From Ignavibacteriota bacterium (lineage in GTDB: Bacteria > Bacteroidota > Ignavibacteria > UBA10030 > UBA6906), in the NCBI GenBank assembly GCA_016707525.1, contig JADJHP010000021.1, positions 1-64,000 of the forward strand: a stretch of 64,000 nt of DNA. Reading direction: 5' to 3'. Below, one piece after another: positions 43,816 through 53,214 of this stretch. Made by a program: the position numbers and the translations under genes. Under the pieces are notes generated by a model. It ran no database searches. It saw only the letters and a list, made by a program, of their open reading frames with translations, and had not been told where the DNA came from. Numbering within the stretch: the first letter of the stretch is position 1; the number at the start of each line of letters is the position of its first letter.

Positions 43816-44928
43816 CTACACCCTCAGGAAGACCTTGTTCCTGTACAGAATGTACAGGAATCCCAGCTTCAAGGACAACAATGCTGCGGCGAACCAGAAT
43901 GGTGCCCAGGGCGCACCGATGATCCGGAGAAGTCCCCCCAGGAAATACTGCACGGTCGTGTCATAGTTGATCATCCCCGCCTGCGTCAGGTAGAGTGTCA
44001 GAGGATTCACCCCGATCAGGACGAAGAGAAATGCCCACTTCTTCCAGCCGATGACATCCATGACCGCGTAGAAGACCGAAAGGAGTATCAGGCTCCACCC
44101 CCCCGTCACAAGCACGAACGAACTGGTCCAGATGTTCTTGATAACGGGGAACACCATCCCCCACAGATGGCCGAGCAGGAGGAGGGCAATGCCGGCCCCG
44201 GCCATCATCCCGGCCTTCCGCCATTGCCCCACATCCGTGCGCATCAGCAGATGCCCCGTGAGCGCACCGAGCAAGGCGGTGGACACGGCAGGGATCGTCG
44301 AGAGGATCCCCTCCGGATCATAGATCGTGAACCAGAGCTTTCCGGGAAGCAGGAGCCGGTCGACATATCCTACGATGCTCCCCTCCGGCGTGATCACCCC
44401 GGCCCCGATCCCGGGGACCGGGACGAGGGCGACGACCGCCCAATAGCCGAGGAGGATCGCACCGGCGATGACGGACTGGATCTTTGGCGAGGCATGGGTG
44501 ACGATCAGCGCAGCGAAATAGTATCCAAGGCCGATCCGCGCAAGCACGCTCGCGTAGCGCGTGTTCGGCCAGTCGAAGTTGAAGAATCCGTTGTACATCA
44601 TGCCCAGCGCGATCAGCAGAAGCGCGCGACGCGTGAAGCGCCAGAAGAGCGAGGCGGAGCCTTCGCCGCGAGACCGGCGGCGGGACACCGCGAACGGGAT
44701 CGTGACACCGGAAATGAACAGGAACATCGGAAAGATCAGGTCGTAGAAGTGGAATCCTTCCCACGGCACGTGTTCCATCTGCTCCGTCGCCGCATGAAGA
44801 ATGGACCATCCGGTGATGTCGCGGAGTGCGGACAGCAGCATGTCGCCGCCGGAGATCCAGAGCATATCGAATCCCCGCAATGCATCAAGTGAGTCGAGAC
44901 GCCCGGTGGGCGCTACGTCGTGTGCCAT
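43816..44928 (-). CDS. Heparan-alpha-glucosaminide N-acetyltransferase-like membrane protein (DUF5009), 370 aa
   Basis: About ten membrane helices. The first segment RLDSLDALRGFDMLWISGGD is the family's signature (SLDALRGFDM-x-W), followed by FYDLIFPMFLFISGVTIPFA and GIL(S)TIPAVSTALLGALTGH. Proteins of this type (COG4299) are related to the HGSNAT that acetylates terminal glucosamine across a membrane using acetyl-CoA. In bacteria they may modify or recycle glycans. Monocistronic in appearance, between the signalling cluster and DUF2279. Substrate unknown. Confidence 0.83.
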   Translation of the reverse strand: MAHDVAPTGRLDSLDALRGFDMLWISGGDMLLSALRDITGWSILHAATEQMEHVPWEGFHFYDLIFPMFLFISGVTIPFAVSRRRSRGEGSASLFWRFTRRALLLIALGMMYNGFFNFDWPNTRYASVLARIGLGYYFAALIVTHASPKIQSVIAGAILLGYWAVVALVPVPGIGAGVITPEGSIVGYVDRLLLPGKLWFTIYDPEGILSTIPAVSTALLGALTGHLLMRTDVGQWRKAGMMAGAGIALLLLGHLWGMVFPVIKNIWTSSFVLVTGGWSLILLSVFYAVMDVIGWKKWAFLFVLIGVNPLTLYLTQAGMINYDTTVQYFLGGLLRIIGAPWAPFWFAAALLSLKLGFLYILYRNKVFLRV

Positions 44929-45074
44929 GGGTCAATCCTGTGCAGGAGGAACGGAAGGCGTGCAGTCAGATGACAGAAGGATAGCGGGAAAAACGGAAAT
45001 TGTCAAGCAGCTCCGGCGGAGCCGTGCCGGCGATGGGCGTGGGATCCCGGCATGACACCGGGATCCCGCTCCTC

Positions 45075-46208
45075 TCAATTCGTCATCGCTGTGGGCAGGT
45101 CGAGGCGGTAGTGTGTGCCGGCGTCTTCAATGCACGACAGCGTCGCACCGACGTCCTCCACGAGAGCGGTCACGAGCGTGAGCCCGATCCCCGACGCTGC
45201 TGGTTTCACACTGCTGCGGCCGCATCCATCATCATGGATGCACAGCGTCAACCCGCCGGCATCGCCACGGAGGAGCGTGACCGTGACGGTCCCCTTTGCG
45301 CTCCCTTTGAAGGCGTGCATGAATGCATTCGTGATGAGTTCATGGGCGATCATCCCGAGCGGCACGGCGAGATCGATGCCGAGGGCCAGACGCTCCCCCG
45401 TGACGCTCCAGGACACCGATTCCATGTTGAAGATCGAGCTGATCTCGCTCGCCAGATTCTCCAGGTAGCGCGTGAAATCGATGCTCCCGAGATCGTCGGA
45501 TCGGTACAGTGCTTCGTGTACCATGGCCATGGAGCGGATCCGGCCCGTGGCCCGAACGAAGGGGGCCCGCACGGCGATGCTCGTGATGTTCATGGCCTGC
45601 ATATTGAGGACGCTGGAGATGATCTGCAGATTGTTCTTGACCCTGTGGTGGATCTCCTTGAGCATAAGTTCCTTCTCGCGCACGAGGGAGGCCACGAGCT
45701 CCACCGCATCCCGGCGTTCATGGATGTCTCCGTTCGTCGCCTGCGCCAGAAGTGCCGCCAGGGATTCCTGGGAGGACGCAAGCTGGTGGGCAACATGCGC
45801 TTTCTCCTCGGTCAGGTTGTAGCGGTCCACAGATTCCTGAATGAGTATGCGCAACAGCGCGTCGTTCCAGGGCTTCGCAATATACGAAGCGATGCCCGCC
45901 ACGTTGATCGCACGGGTGGTGTCGGCGTGGTCCACGAATCCGGTGACCATAACGCGGACCGTCGACGGATGGCGATGCGCGACGGCCTCGAGCACTTTGA
46001 CGCCGTCCATTCCCGGCATCCGCTGATCGGACAACACGATGGCGAACGGGCCGTGTTCATCGAGCATGGAACCGATCTGCGTCGGATCCTGCAGCGTATG
46101 GATCTCGACCCCTTCTTTGCGGAGCAACAGGCCAAACACCGTGAGCAGCGCCTGTTCGTCATCCACGTACAGCACGCGTGTATTGCGTTTGTAAGGTTCC
46201 ATGGTCAA
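45075..46208 (-). CDS. REC-HisKA_2 hybrid histidine kinase, 377 aa
   Basis: N-terminal receiver (TRVLYVDDEQALLTVFGLLL, phospho-Asp in IVLSDQRMPGMDGV, Lys in SYIAKPWNDALL), then a short helical linker with TEEKAHVAHQLASSQE, then a HisKA_2 kinase: LKEIHHRVKNNLQIISSVLN (phospho-His), SMAMVHEALYRSDDLGSID and an ATPase domain (HELITNAFMHAFKGSAKG, DDGCGRSS, GIGLTLVTALVEDVGATLSC). No membrane segment, so it acts in the cytoplasm and can receive phosphate before its own kinase step. The first 140 residues are strongly similar to those of the neighbour at 46227. Last gene of the four-gene signalling cluster, reading without breaks. Confidence 0.9.
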   Translation of the reverse strand: MTMEPYKRNTRVLYVDDEQALLTVFGLLLRKEGVEIHTLQDPTQIGSMLDEHGPFAIVLSDQRMPGMDGVKVLEAVAHRHPSTVRVMVTGFVDHADTTRAINVAGIASYIAKPWNDALLRILIQESVDRYNLTEEKAHVAHQLASSQESLAALLAQATNGDIHERRDAVELVASLVREKELMLKEIHHRVKNNLQIISSVLNMQAMNITSIAVRAPFVRATGRIRSMAMVHEALYRSDDLGSIDFTRYLENLASEISSIFNMESVSWSVTGERLALGIDLAVPLGMIAHELITNAFMHAFKGSAKGTVTVTLLRGDAGGLTLCIHDDGCGRSSVKPAASGIGLTLVTALVEDVGATLSCIEDAGTHYRLDLPTAMTN

Positions 46209-46226
46209 TCCCCGGCTCCCTCCGGA

Positions 46227-47447
46227 TCACCCCTGGACCTTCACCCGCACCATCGCGGGGAGAGGGTCCTTCAGATGCCACTGCTTGAGAATGTTGATCG
46301 ACATGACGGTCATGGACGTCCCTGCACGCATCAGCACTTGCTTCTCCGAGCTCAAGACATCTTCGAGAAGCACCATGCCGGGCTTCAAGTCCTCGATACC
46401 GAGGTCGGCGCTCGTTCCGTCCGGCGATGCGGATTCCGGCCGCTTGAGCATCCGGTTGATCAGATTCGTGTCGAACATCGCCGGCTGACGCAGCATCCAA
46501 TCAAGGATCTCGCGGCCCCGGAACTTGTCGGTGGTCTTCTTGTCCAGTTCCACGAGGATGTGCAACATACGCGCTCCAAGCGGGAGCTTCTCGCCGGCCA
46601 CGAGTTCGTCGGCGGGTTCCCCGCTCCCGTCGAAGTTCTTGCCATGCAGGCGCAGCATGCGCGCCACATTCTCGAACCCCGGGATCTCTTTGACCAATCC
46701 CGCGGCGATAAGATGGTGAGCACGCACGGCAGGGAAACGCTCGAGAGAATTGAATCCCTGCTTGTTCAGCGTCACCTGGATCCAGGGTGGCAATGCCGCC
46801 ACCCCGAGGAACGCCAGATCGAGGGCGATCGTGATCTCCCGGCGCTCTCCCTCCGGGATCTCCGGCATCATCTCCAGGAAGGCGCGACCGAGTTGACGTA
46901 CGCGCATAGCACGCGTGCCGGCGTCGGGATTCAGTGTCTGGATCATGTCACCAAGGAGCCGTACGGTACCCGCCACCGTACCGTCAAGGGCCTCCTTCAG
47001 CGATCCATTTGCCACCTTCAACGCCTCCAGCAGGTAGGCATTCTCCCCTGCCAGATTGTAGCGGTGTACCGACTCCCGCACCAGGGCCTTCAGGTGGTCA
47101 TCGTTCCATGGTTTGGAGATATAGGAGGTGATGCCACCGACATTGATCGCGCGAAGCGTGTCGTTGTGGTCCGCAAAGCCGGTGATCATCACGCGGATCG
47201 ACGCAGGATGGATCCGCGCGGCGGCCTCGAGCACTCCCACACCGTCAAGCCCGGGCATTCGTTGATCCGAAAAGACGACGGCAAACGGACCGTTGTCGGT
47301 GAGCACCTGTTCGATCTTTGTGGAATCCTGCAGCGTGACCACCTCCACAGGCTCTTTCCGGAGCATCGCGTTGAAGGCCGATAGGAGGGCACCCTCGTCA
47401 TCGACATAGAGTATGCGGTTGTTACGTTGATATGCTTCCATAGTCAT
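46227..47447 (-). CDS. Receiver protein with degenerate HD-GYP domain, 406 aa
   Basis: N-terminal REC (NRILYVDDEGALLSAFNAML, FSDQRMPGLDGV, SYISKPWNDDHL), then a domain laid out like HD-GYP phosphodiesterases. The HD box is replaced (ALDLAFLGVAALPPWI in place of HDIGKIG), the HHxxxxG helix remains (AHHLIAAGLVKEI), and the GYP box reads LHGKNFDGSGEP instead of HHERxDGSGYP. KLPLGARMLHILVELDKKTT keeps the next motif. Loss of the HD pair and Tyr argues against c-di-GMP hydrolysis; it may be a binding or scaffolding domain. A C-terminal segment (DLKPGMVLLEDVLSSEKQVL) is a small beta domain of the same family type. It lies 18 bases upstream of the REC-kinase gene and shares its N-terminal domain. 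Confidence 0.8.
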   Translation of the reverse strand: MTMEAYQRNNRILYVDDEGALLSAFNAMLRKEPVEVVTLQDSTKIEQVLTDNGPFAVVFSDQRMPGLDGVGVLEAAARIHPASIRVMITGFADHNDTLRAINVGGITSYISKPWNDDHLKALVRESVHRYNLAGENAYLLEALKVANGSLKEALDGTVAGTVRLLGDMIQTLNPDAGTRAMRVRQLGRAFLEMMPEIPEGERREITIALDLAFLGVAALPPWIQVTLNKQGFNSLERFPAVRAHHLIAAGLVKEIPGFENVARMLRLHGKNFDGSGEPADELVAGEKLPLGARMLHILVELDKKTTDKFRGREILDWMLRQPAMFDTNLINRMLKRPESASPDGTSADLGIEDLKPGMVLLEDVLSSEKQVLMRAGTSMTVMSINILKQWHLKDPLPAMVRVKVQG

Positions 47448-47462
47448 CCTTCGTCCTTGACC

Positions 47463-48671
47463 TTAGCGGGTCGCTCCAGTTCCATTCATGATCCGGTCCC
47501 TCCACGGATCGACGAGTTCATCTACAGCGGGATCGTGCGGAAAAGCGGCATTCCCGCGTTGCAGGATGTCCGCAAGCTGCAGGATCTGCGGCAAGACCTG
47601 ACCGCCCGTCCTCTTGTGATGCAACGACACTCCCGCGATGATCGGCCGCGGGAAATTCCAATACTCCAGGAGAGCTGCTCCAATGGCGTCGTGACCGCTC
47701 CCAAAGAACGCGTACTCCGCATTCCCATCCATGCCTGCGGCGTCGGAGCGTGAGGCACGATACTCCTTGTAGCGCGCAGGATCGTAGCACAGCAGAGCGA
47801 CCTGACCGAGGTCCTGGAGCAACGATGCAACATACACCTCCTCCCGGACATCGCACTCCTGCCAGTGCTCGGCGATGTGCTTCGCGATGGAAGACCGGCT
47901 CACGGCCGCGTTCCACACACGCTCGATCTCCGCAATGCATTCCTGCTGAGCAGCACATGCGAATCCTTCAAATGCCTCGATCGCTGCAACAAGGCCTGCC
48001 ACATACTCCGTGCCGATGAAGAACACGGCATCATGCACACTCGATACTGGCTTCCTGCTCCCGTAGTAGACCGAATTCGCGACGCGGAGGAGCTTGGCGA
48101 CGATCGGCGGGCTCTTCTCTATCACATGCGCGATATCCGAGACCGAGCTGCCATCGCGCGTCAGCACTTCATGGACCTTTGTATGAAAGCCCGGAGGGGC
48201 GGGAAGCGTGGCAACCGTCCGCAGGATCTCCGACAACCGATCCTTGCGCTGCGTGCTGAGCTGCTCCAGCACATGCTGCACGAGGTCCCGCAGTCCGGCG
48301 TCCTCCCAGGGCTTCAGGACATAATGCTGCGCAAGGGACCTGGAGAGGGCGTCCATCACGACGCCCTTGTCCTCCTACCCACTCAGCATGATCCGCACCG
48401 CCTGCGGATTGATCCCCGATGCGTGGTTCAGGAATTCCGCGCCGGTCATCACCGGCATACGGAGATCCGAGATGATCACATCGGCCGGGATACCGCGGAT
48501 GAACTCGAGGGCATCGGGGGCGCGCTGGAACGTATGTATCGAATACCCGGCACGCCGGAACAGACTCCGGAGGCTCGCCAGGATCGCCTCTTCGTCGTCA
48601 ACGAAGACCACGACGGGGGCAAGGTGGGTCACTTTCGCCGCTTCATTGCGGGGCACCGTGGTCTCAGTCAT
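47463..48671 (-). pseudogene. REC-HDOD response regulator interrupted by an in-frame TAG
   Basis: The receiver begins at ATG 48671 (APVVVFVDDEEAILASLRSL, VIISDLRMPVMTGAEFLN) and stops at a TAG (48375-48377) within the conserved strand ...VRIMLSG. The same frame continues without a shift: EDKGVVMDALSRSLAQHYVL, the expected KPW region and an HDOD domain (LPAPPGFHTKVHEVL, KSPPIVAKLLRVANSVYYGS, VHDAVFFIGTEYVAGL), to the end at 47463. A TAC to TAG change would explain it (LSGY is the usual sequence). The whole would be 402 aa. Read-through, suppression or a separate HDOD protein from a GTG at 48359 are possible. Its ATG overlaps the stop of the PAS kinase. Confidence 0.8.
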
Positions 48672-51089
48672 GCTGCCTCCCCCGTACCTGCGTCACGTAC
48701 AAGCGGAAGGGCTATCGTCATTGTCGTGCCCGACCCTACCACGGAATCGACCGTCAGGTTCCCGCCGTGTTTCTGTATGATCGTGGCGGAGATCCAGAGC
48801 CCCAATCCCGTCCCCTTCCCTACCGGTTTCGTGGTGAAGAACGGATCAAAGATGCGTTTGAGATGTTCCTCGGGTATACCGCTCCCGGTATCGGCGACCT
48901 GCACTACCAGGTTCCCGGCATCCTCCTTCGTTCGTAACGTGATGGTCCCCTTGTCCTTCAGGGCCTGCGCGGCATTCACCAGAAGATTCACAAGCACCTG
49001 CTTGATCTCGCCGATATTGCAGCTGATCCGCGGCACCTCTCCGTATTCCTTGACGATCGTGGCCTTGTACTTCAGCTCATTCCAGGTAAGATTGATCGTG
49101 TCGTCGAGTGCGGCGTTCATGTCCGCCTCAGCATAACTCTCCGTCGCCATGTGCGAGAAGCCGCGCAAGCGATCCACAATGCTCCGGATGCGTTCCGTCC
49201 CCTCGCTCGTGTGCGTCATGAGCACCGGGAAATTCGTCGCCGCGAACTCGACATCCGCCTGTTCCTCGGTCTTCGCGATGAGCATCAAGAGCGGCTGGAA
49301 CTGCGGGTCCTGCTGCAGTTGAGCCTTCACCCCATCCCACGCCTTGAGCACACTGAGGACATCGCTGAAGTACTCGCCGAACCGATTCAAGTTGCTCGAT
49401 ACGAACGCCAGGGGGTTGTTGATCTCATGTGCGATCCCTGCGGTGAGTTGACCGATAGAGGCCATCTTCTCGGACTGGATCAGCCCTTCCTGCATCTGCC
49501 GGACCTCGGCGATGGTCTTCTCCAGGACGGCGTTGCGTTCACTGAGTTGATGCTCCAGTTCCTGACGCTGTTCGTCCTGAAGCTTTCTCTCCGTCATGTC
49601 GCGCACAAGAACGAGGAGTCGCGCCCCCGCGTCGTCCACAATGAGCGTCATCGAGGCATCCTTGAACCGCCAGAAGCCCTCTCCGGTGCGGAGCCGGAAC
49701 TCGATCGATTGATGTCCATGCCCTTCGACAACCCTCGCGATCGCGTCACGAACACGTGAGACGTCGCCCGGGTGGATCAGGGAGAGATAGTCCTGACCCT
49801 CGACGGTATGAGGAGGAAGACCATCCTGAAGATGGGAAGGGCTCGCATATTCACACACCCCGGACGGGTCGATGATCGCGAGAAGGTCCGCGATGTTCTC
49901 GGAGACGAGCCGGAAGCGCTCCTCGCTTTGCCGCAACGCTTCCTTCGCCGCCTCCCGCTTTGAGATATCGCGGATCGCCGCCACGATGTAATCTCTGTCG
50001 AGATGGACGAGGTTGACACTGACCTCGGAGGGGAACGCGGATCCGTCCCGGCGCCGTTGGTGCCGGTGCACCATCGCTCCACCCTTCGATTGGAGGTCCG
50101 CAAGGAGCTGTGCGTAACGGTTGGCGTCCACGCTGTCATCAATGTCCGCCATCGTCCGCTGCAGGAATTCCTCCCGGCTGTACCCCAACGTCCGGAGCGC
50201 GGTTTCATTCGCATCGAGAAACGCCCGGATGCCGGATCGACGACCACGATCGAATCGTTCGAGTTGTCGATGAGCGCACGGAAGAGGCGCATCGACTCCT
50301 CCGCGCTGTGACGGTCCGTGATGTCCCGGCCGATCCCTACCAGCCCCGCAATGTTCCCTGCGGCGTCCCGGAAGGGTACCTTCGTGGAGAGCACCCATCG
50401 CCGGACACCTGAGCGATCGAGGATGGACATCTCATGGTCGATGATCCCTTCGCCGGTGCGCAGGACCTGTTGGTCTAAACGGGTGAACTCTGCGGCGAGT
50501 TCCTCTTCATAGAATGCGAAGTCATCCTTACCCAGGACCTCTGCTTCGGACGCGCAATGCAGATACTCACGAACCTCGGCGAGATTGGAGAGAAGTTTGC
50601 GCCCCTGCAGATCCTTGGCGTAGACAATATCCGGAAGACTGTCCACGACCGTCCGGAGCAGTGCCATCTTCTTTACGGTCTCGGTCTCCCACGCCTTCCG
50701 GTCGGTCACATCGCGCAGCACGCCCGTGTAGGCAGCGATGAGTCCGCTCTCCGTGATCGAGCCGGACCTGTCTTCGAGGCAAATGATCGTTCCATCCTTC
50801 CGGCGGAACCATCGCTCGTCATCCGCAACGGTCGGGGCACCTGAAACGGACACGTCCCCGGCAAGACCGCCGGAACCGGACCCGTGGTCCGGGTAGCGTC
50901 ATCGAACGCGGCGCGCCCGCCCATGACGTGGATGTCCTCGAGCGTATAGCGGGTCAATGCTTCAAAAGCGGGGTTGACATAGGTATACTCTCCTGTCGTG
51001 GCGTCGATGCAATACAGCGCATCCTGAAGGCCATTGACGATCCTGGAGATCACCTGCTCACCCGTGTGTACAGTCTCTTGTAGCGCCAC
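48668..51089 (-). pseudogene. Multi-PAS sensor histidine kinase, two frameshifts
   Basis: A GTG start at 51089 follows GGGAG. Four PAS/PAC domains can be followed: the first (VNGLQDALYCIDATTGEYTY), the second (DSLPDIVYAKDLQGRKLLSN), the third around 50200 (FLDANETALRTLGYSREEFL) and the fourth (ADLLAIIDPSGVCEYASPSH). After a coiled coil comes the phospho-His motif SIGQLTAGIAHEINNPLAFV and the ATPase domain (NLLVNAAQALKDKG, DTGSGIPEEHLKRIFDPF, TGLGLWISATIIQKHGGNL). Frames change near 50875 (within or after the first PAS) and near 50228 (between VVDPASG and FLDANE). The uninterrupted kinase half (48668-50398) could be functional. No membrane segment. Head of the four-gene signalling cluster, probably a cytoplasmic or redox/light/ligand sensor. 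Confidence 0.82.
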
Positions 51090-51382
51090 GTGCTACTCCC
51101 ACTTGGACTGCGAGGTCCGCTGCATCCCGGGGATGGGTCGGCCCTTCGGTTCTCGGACATATGCGCAAGGAAGGACACTACCCCGGTCCCTGCGATGCAC
51201 CCGGATCACAAATCTCTCCCGTTCGGCCCCATCACACTTCCCCACATACTATATCGCAATTCCTGTGCCAGTGGAAATCGTTGCACTCACACTCTTCCCT
51301 TCAAGCGGTACTTGAGGTGACGCATGGATTTTCGGTCAAGGAAATGGTATTTTGAGGCATTCACAACCTGACATAGCCGGCA

Positions 51383-52258
51383 ATGAGATCATTGAACGTT
51401 CATCCACGCATTTCGGGTCGGGCCCTTGCGGCCCTGATCGGAGCTTTCTGCATAACCTTTTCCTTTTGGTCGGCGAGAGCCCAGGAAGGCGTGCCCGCGT
51501 CACATTGGTTTCCCCCCGGAACGGGTTTCACCCCGCTCTTCGCCAACCATGAGGAACCACGGATGGGCATCGCACAGGAGATCGGGACCTCCCGCATGAA
51601 GGTGGCCATCGGGAATGCCGTCGATGCCTACGAGCATCGCTGGGGTACCGATACGTTGCGCGTCTCCGCACTCTTCTTTGCCTACGCACTCGCGAACGAC
51701 CACCGGGGCTACCGGTTGAAGATCGATGCCGCGGACGGATTCTTCGGACTCGGTCTCAGCCTGCATGGCGCCTCGGCCTGGAGCTTCCGCTTCCGATTCC
51801 TTCATCTGAGCGCACATATGGTCGATGGACACTACAACGACGATCTGGGAATGTGGCGTGACGGGAATGACCCATTCCCCTTCTCACGTAACTACGCAGA
51901 GGTCATTGCGGCCTATCACCATCGGTGGGGGGAGTGGCTTCTGCGGCCTTACGCAGGCATCACCTACGCGCCGATCGTCAAACCGGTCGCGATACGCAAA
52001 TGGACACTCCTGGGAGGGTGGGAAATTCACGCGCCGGGTTCACCGCACATCTACGGTGCGCATCATTTCACATTGATGGGCACCCCGGCGGTCATCGGGA
52101 GCAACACCATCGAGGCGGGAGTGAAGTTCGGAGCATGGAATGCGAAGGGTGTGCGGCTGTTCCTGTCGTATCAGAACGGCTGGGACAATTTCGGTGAATA
52201 CTACAACATCCGTCGGGAGGCGATCGCAGCAGGATTTGCGTTCGACTTCAGCGACTGA
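51383..52258 (+). CDS. DUF1207 family outer-membrane protein, 291 aa
   Basis: A signal peptide (ALAALIGAFCITFSFWSARAQ) follows a positively charged N-terminus. The mature protein opens with the DUF1207 signature (HWFPPGTGFTPLFANHEEPR) and consists of beta-strands with many aromatics (FRFRFLHLSAHMVDGHYNDD, RYAGITYAPIVKP-like, LFLSYQNGWDNFGEYYNI). It ends in FAFDFSD, with a terminal aromatic pattern as in small barrels. The family is known only as outer-membrane. It is the only plus-strand gene in this stretch, convergent with the DUF2279 gene 35 bases away, and divergent from the PAS kinase across a 293-base gap in which nothing else was recognised. Confidence 0.78.
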   Translation: MRSLNVHPRISGRALAALIGAFCITFSFWSARAQEGVPASHWFPPGTGFTPLFANHEEPRMGIAQEIGTSRMKVAIGNAVDAYEHRWGTDTLRVSALFFAYALANDHRGYRLKIDAADGFFGLGLSLHGASAWSFRFRFLHLSAHMVDGHYNDDLGMWRDGNDPFPFSRNYAEVIAAYHHRWGEWLLRPYAGITYAPIVKPVAIRKWTLLGGWEIHAPGSPHIYGAHHFTLMGTPAVIGSNTIEAGVKFGAWNAKGVRLFLSYQNGWDNFGEYYNIRREAIAAGFAFDFSD

Positions 52259-52293
52259 ACTGGCGACGGAAGGAACTGGAGAATGATGCGGTG

Positions 52294-53214
52294 TTATCTC
52301 AGATGCAGCAGGTACCCCAACGGCCCCTTCCCCTCCGTCAATTTCAATGCCGGTGCCGGGAAGTGATAATTGTTGAACACGCGCTCGACGACCAACACGT
52401 GATCGTTGTGCGTTGAGAACCCTTCCAGATTGAGATCGAGGCCGATCACGAATTCCCGGCGCGCATTCCCCCATCCGACGCCGTAGCCAACACCCACCTG
52501 CAGCCACTCCGGCCAGCTCTCGCCGACCGCACCCGGAAGGACGTTATGCATATTGGCGGTCAGCCAGACCGTCATCGCATCATAGTCGCTCGTGAAGTTC
52601 GCCGGGGTCGTGAAACCCTGTTTCGGCCAGAAGCTCACCTTGAAATTGAAATTGTACAGGTACGGATAGTGGGTCTGCAGCATTCCGTAGCCCACCCCCA
52701 TGAGCCCGAACAGGAGATCCTGGGGGTCGAACCCGTAGGGGGTGAAGGCATCCCCGAGTTCGATCTCGAGGGCATGGAAGATCGCGATGCCGGCGGGCCA
52801 CCAGTAGGATGCCTCCGGAGAATACCCGCCCCAGAGCATCACCTCACGCATCCCCTTGAACTCGAGATACGTCCCATACATATGCCCGACCTTGTCGAGT
52901 CCGCGGACCGTTCCACCGAACCAATGATCCGAGTAGAACGAGAAGGGGCGCTCGGCATCCTTCCACCAGGTGAAATAGGCATCGGCGATCATGCCTGCGC
53001 CGACGATCGCGACGATGCCGGTGGCGGCGCCCTGGCGGAGCGGGGTGATGTTCTCGCGGGAATAGCCGGCGTAGGGAGCAGTCTCCTGCGCAACCGCAGG
53101 AGAAGGAAGGAGGGACATGCAGGCAAGAAGGAACATCAACACAAGGGAAACCACCCCGTCCCTCGTCATGCCGCCATGCTTCCTTCCTCCCACGTCCCTC
53201 TTCGCTTGCTTCAT
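52294..53214 (-). CDS. DUF2279 family exported protein (second copy), 306 aa
   Basis: The ATG at 53214 overlaps the UXS stop (ATGA); an ATG at 53169, directly before the signal peptide (VVSLVLMFLLACMSLLPSPA), is an alternative. The core carries GLDKVGHMYGTYLEFKGMRE (DKVGHMYG motif) and ALEIELGDAFTPYGFDPQDL, parallel to the copy at 42846. Overall similarity to that copy is limited to this core. Coupling to UXS and UGD genes suggests that the protein works at the envelope with surface-polysaccharide synthesis. Function unknown. Confidence 0.75.
   Translation of the reverse strand: MKQAKRDVGGRKHGGMTRDGVVSLVLMFLLACMSLLPSPAVAQETAPYAGYSRENITPLRQGAATGIVAIVGAGMIADAYFTWWKDAERPFSFYSDHWFGGTVRGLDKVGHMYGTYLEFKGMREVMLWGGYSPEASYWWPAGIAIFHALEIELGDAFTPYGFDPQDLLFGLMGVGYGMLQTHYPYLYNFNFKVSFWPKQGFTTPANFTSDYDAMTVWLTANMHNVLPGAVGESWPEWLQVGVGYGVGWGNARREFVIGLDLNLEGFSTHNDHVLVVERVFNNYHFPAPALKLTEGKGPLGYLLHLR

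Noticed and set aside
45000..47384. A 794-codon plus-strand frame across the signalling genes
   Set aside because: Crosses two well-supported receiver genes and their gap, with low-complexity His/Arg/Asp composition; shadow frame.
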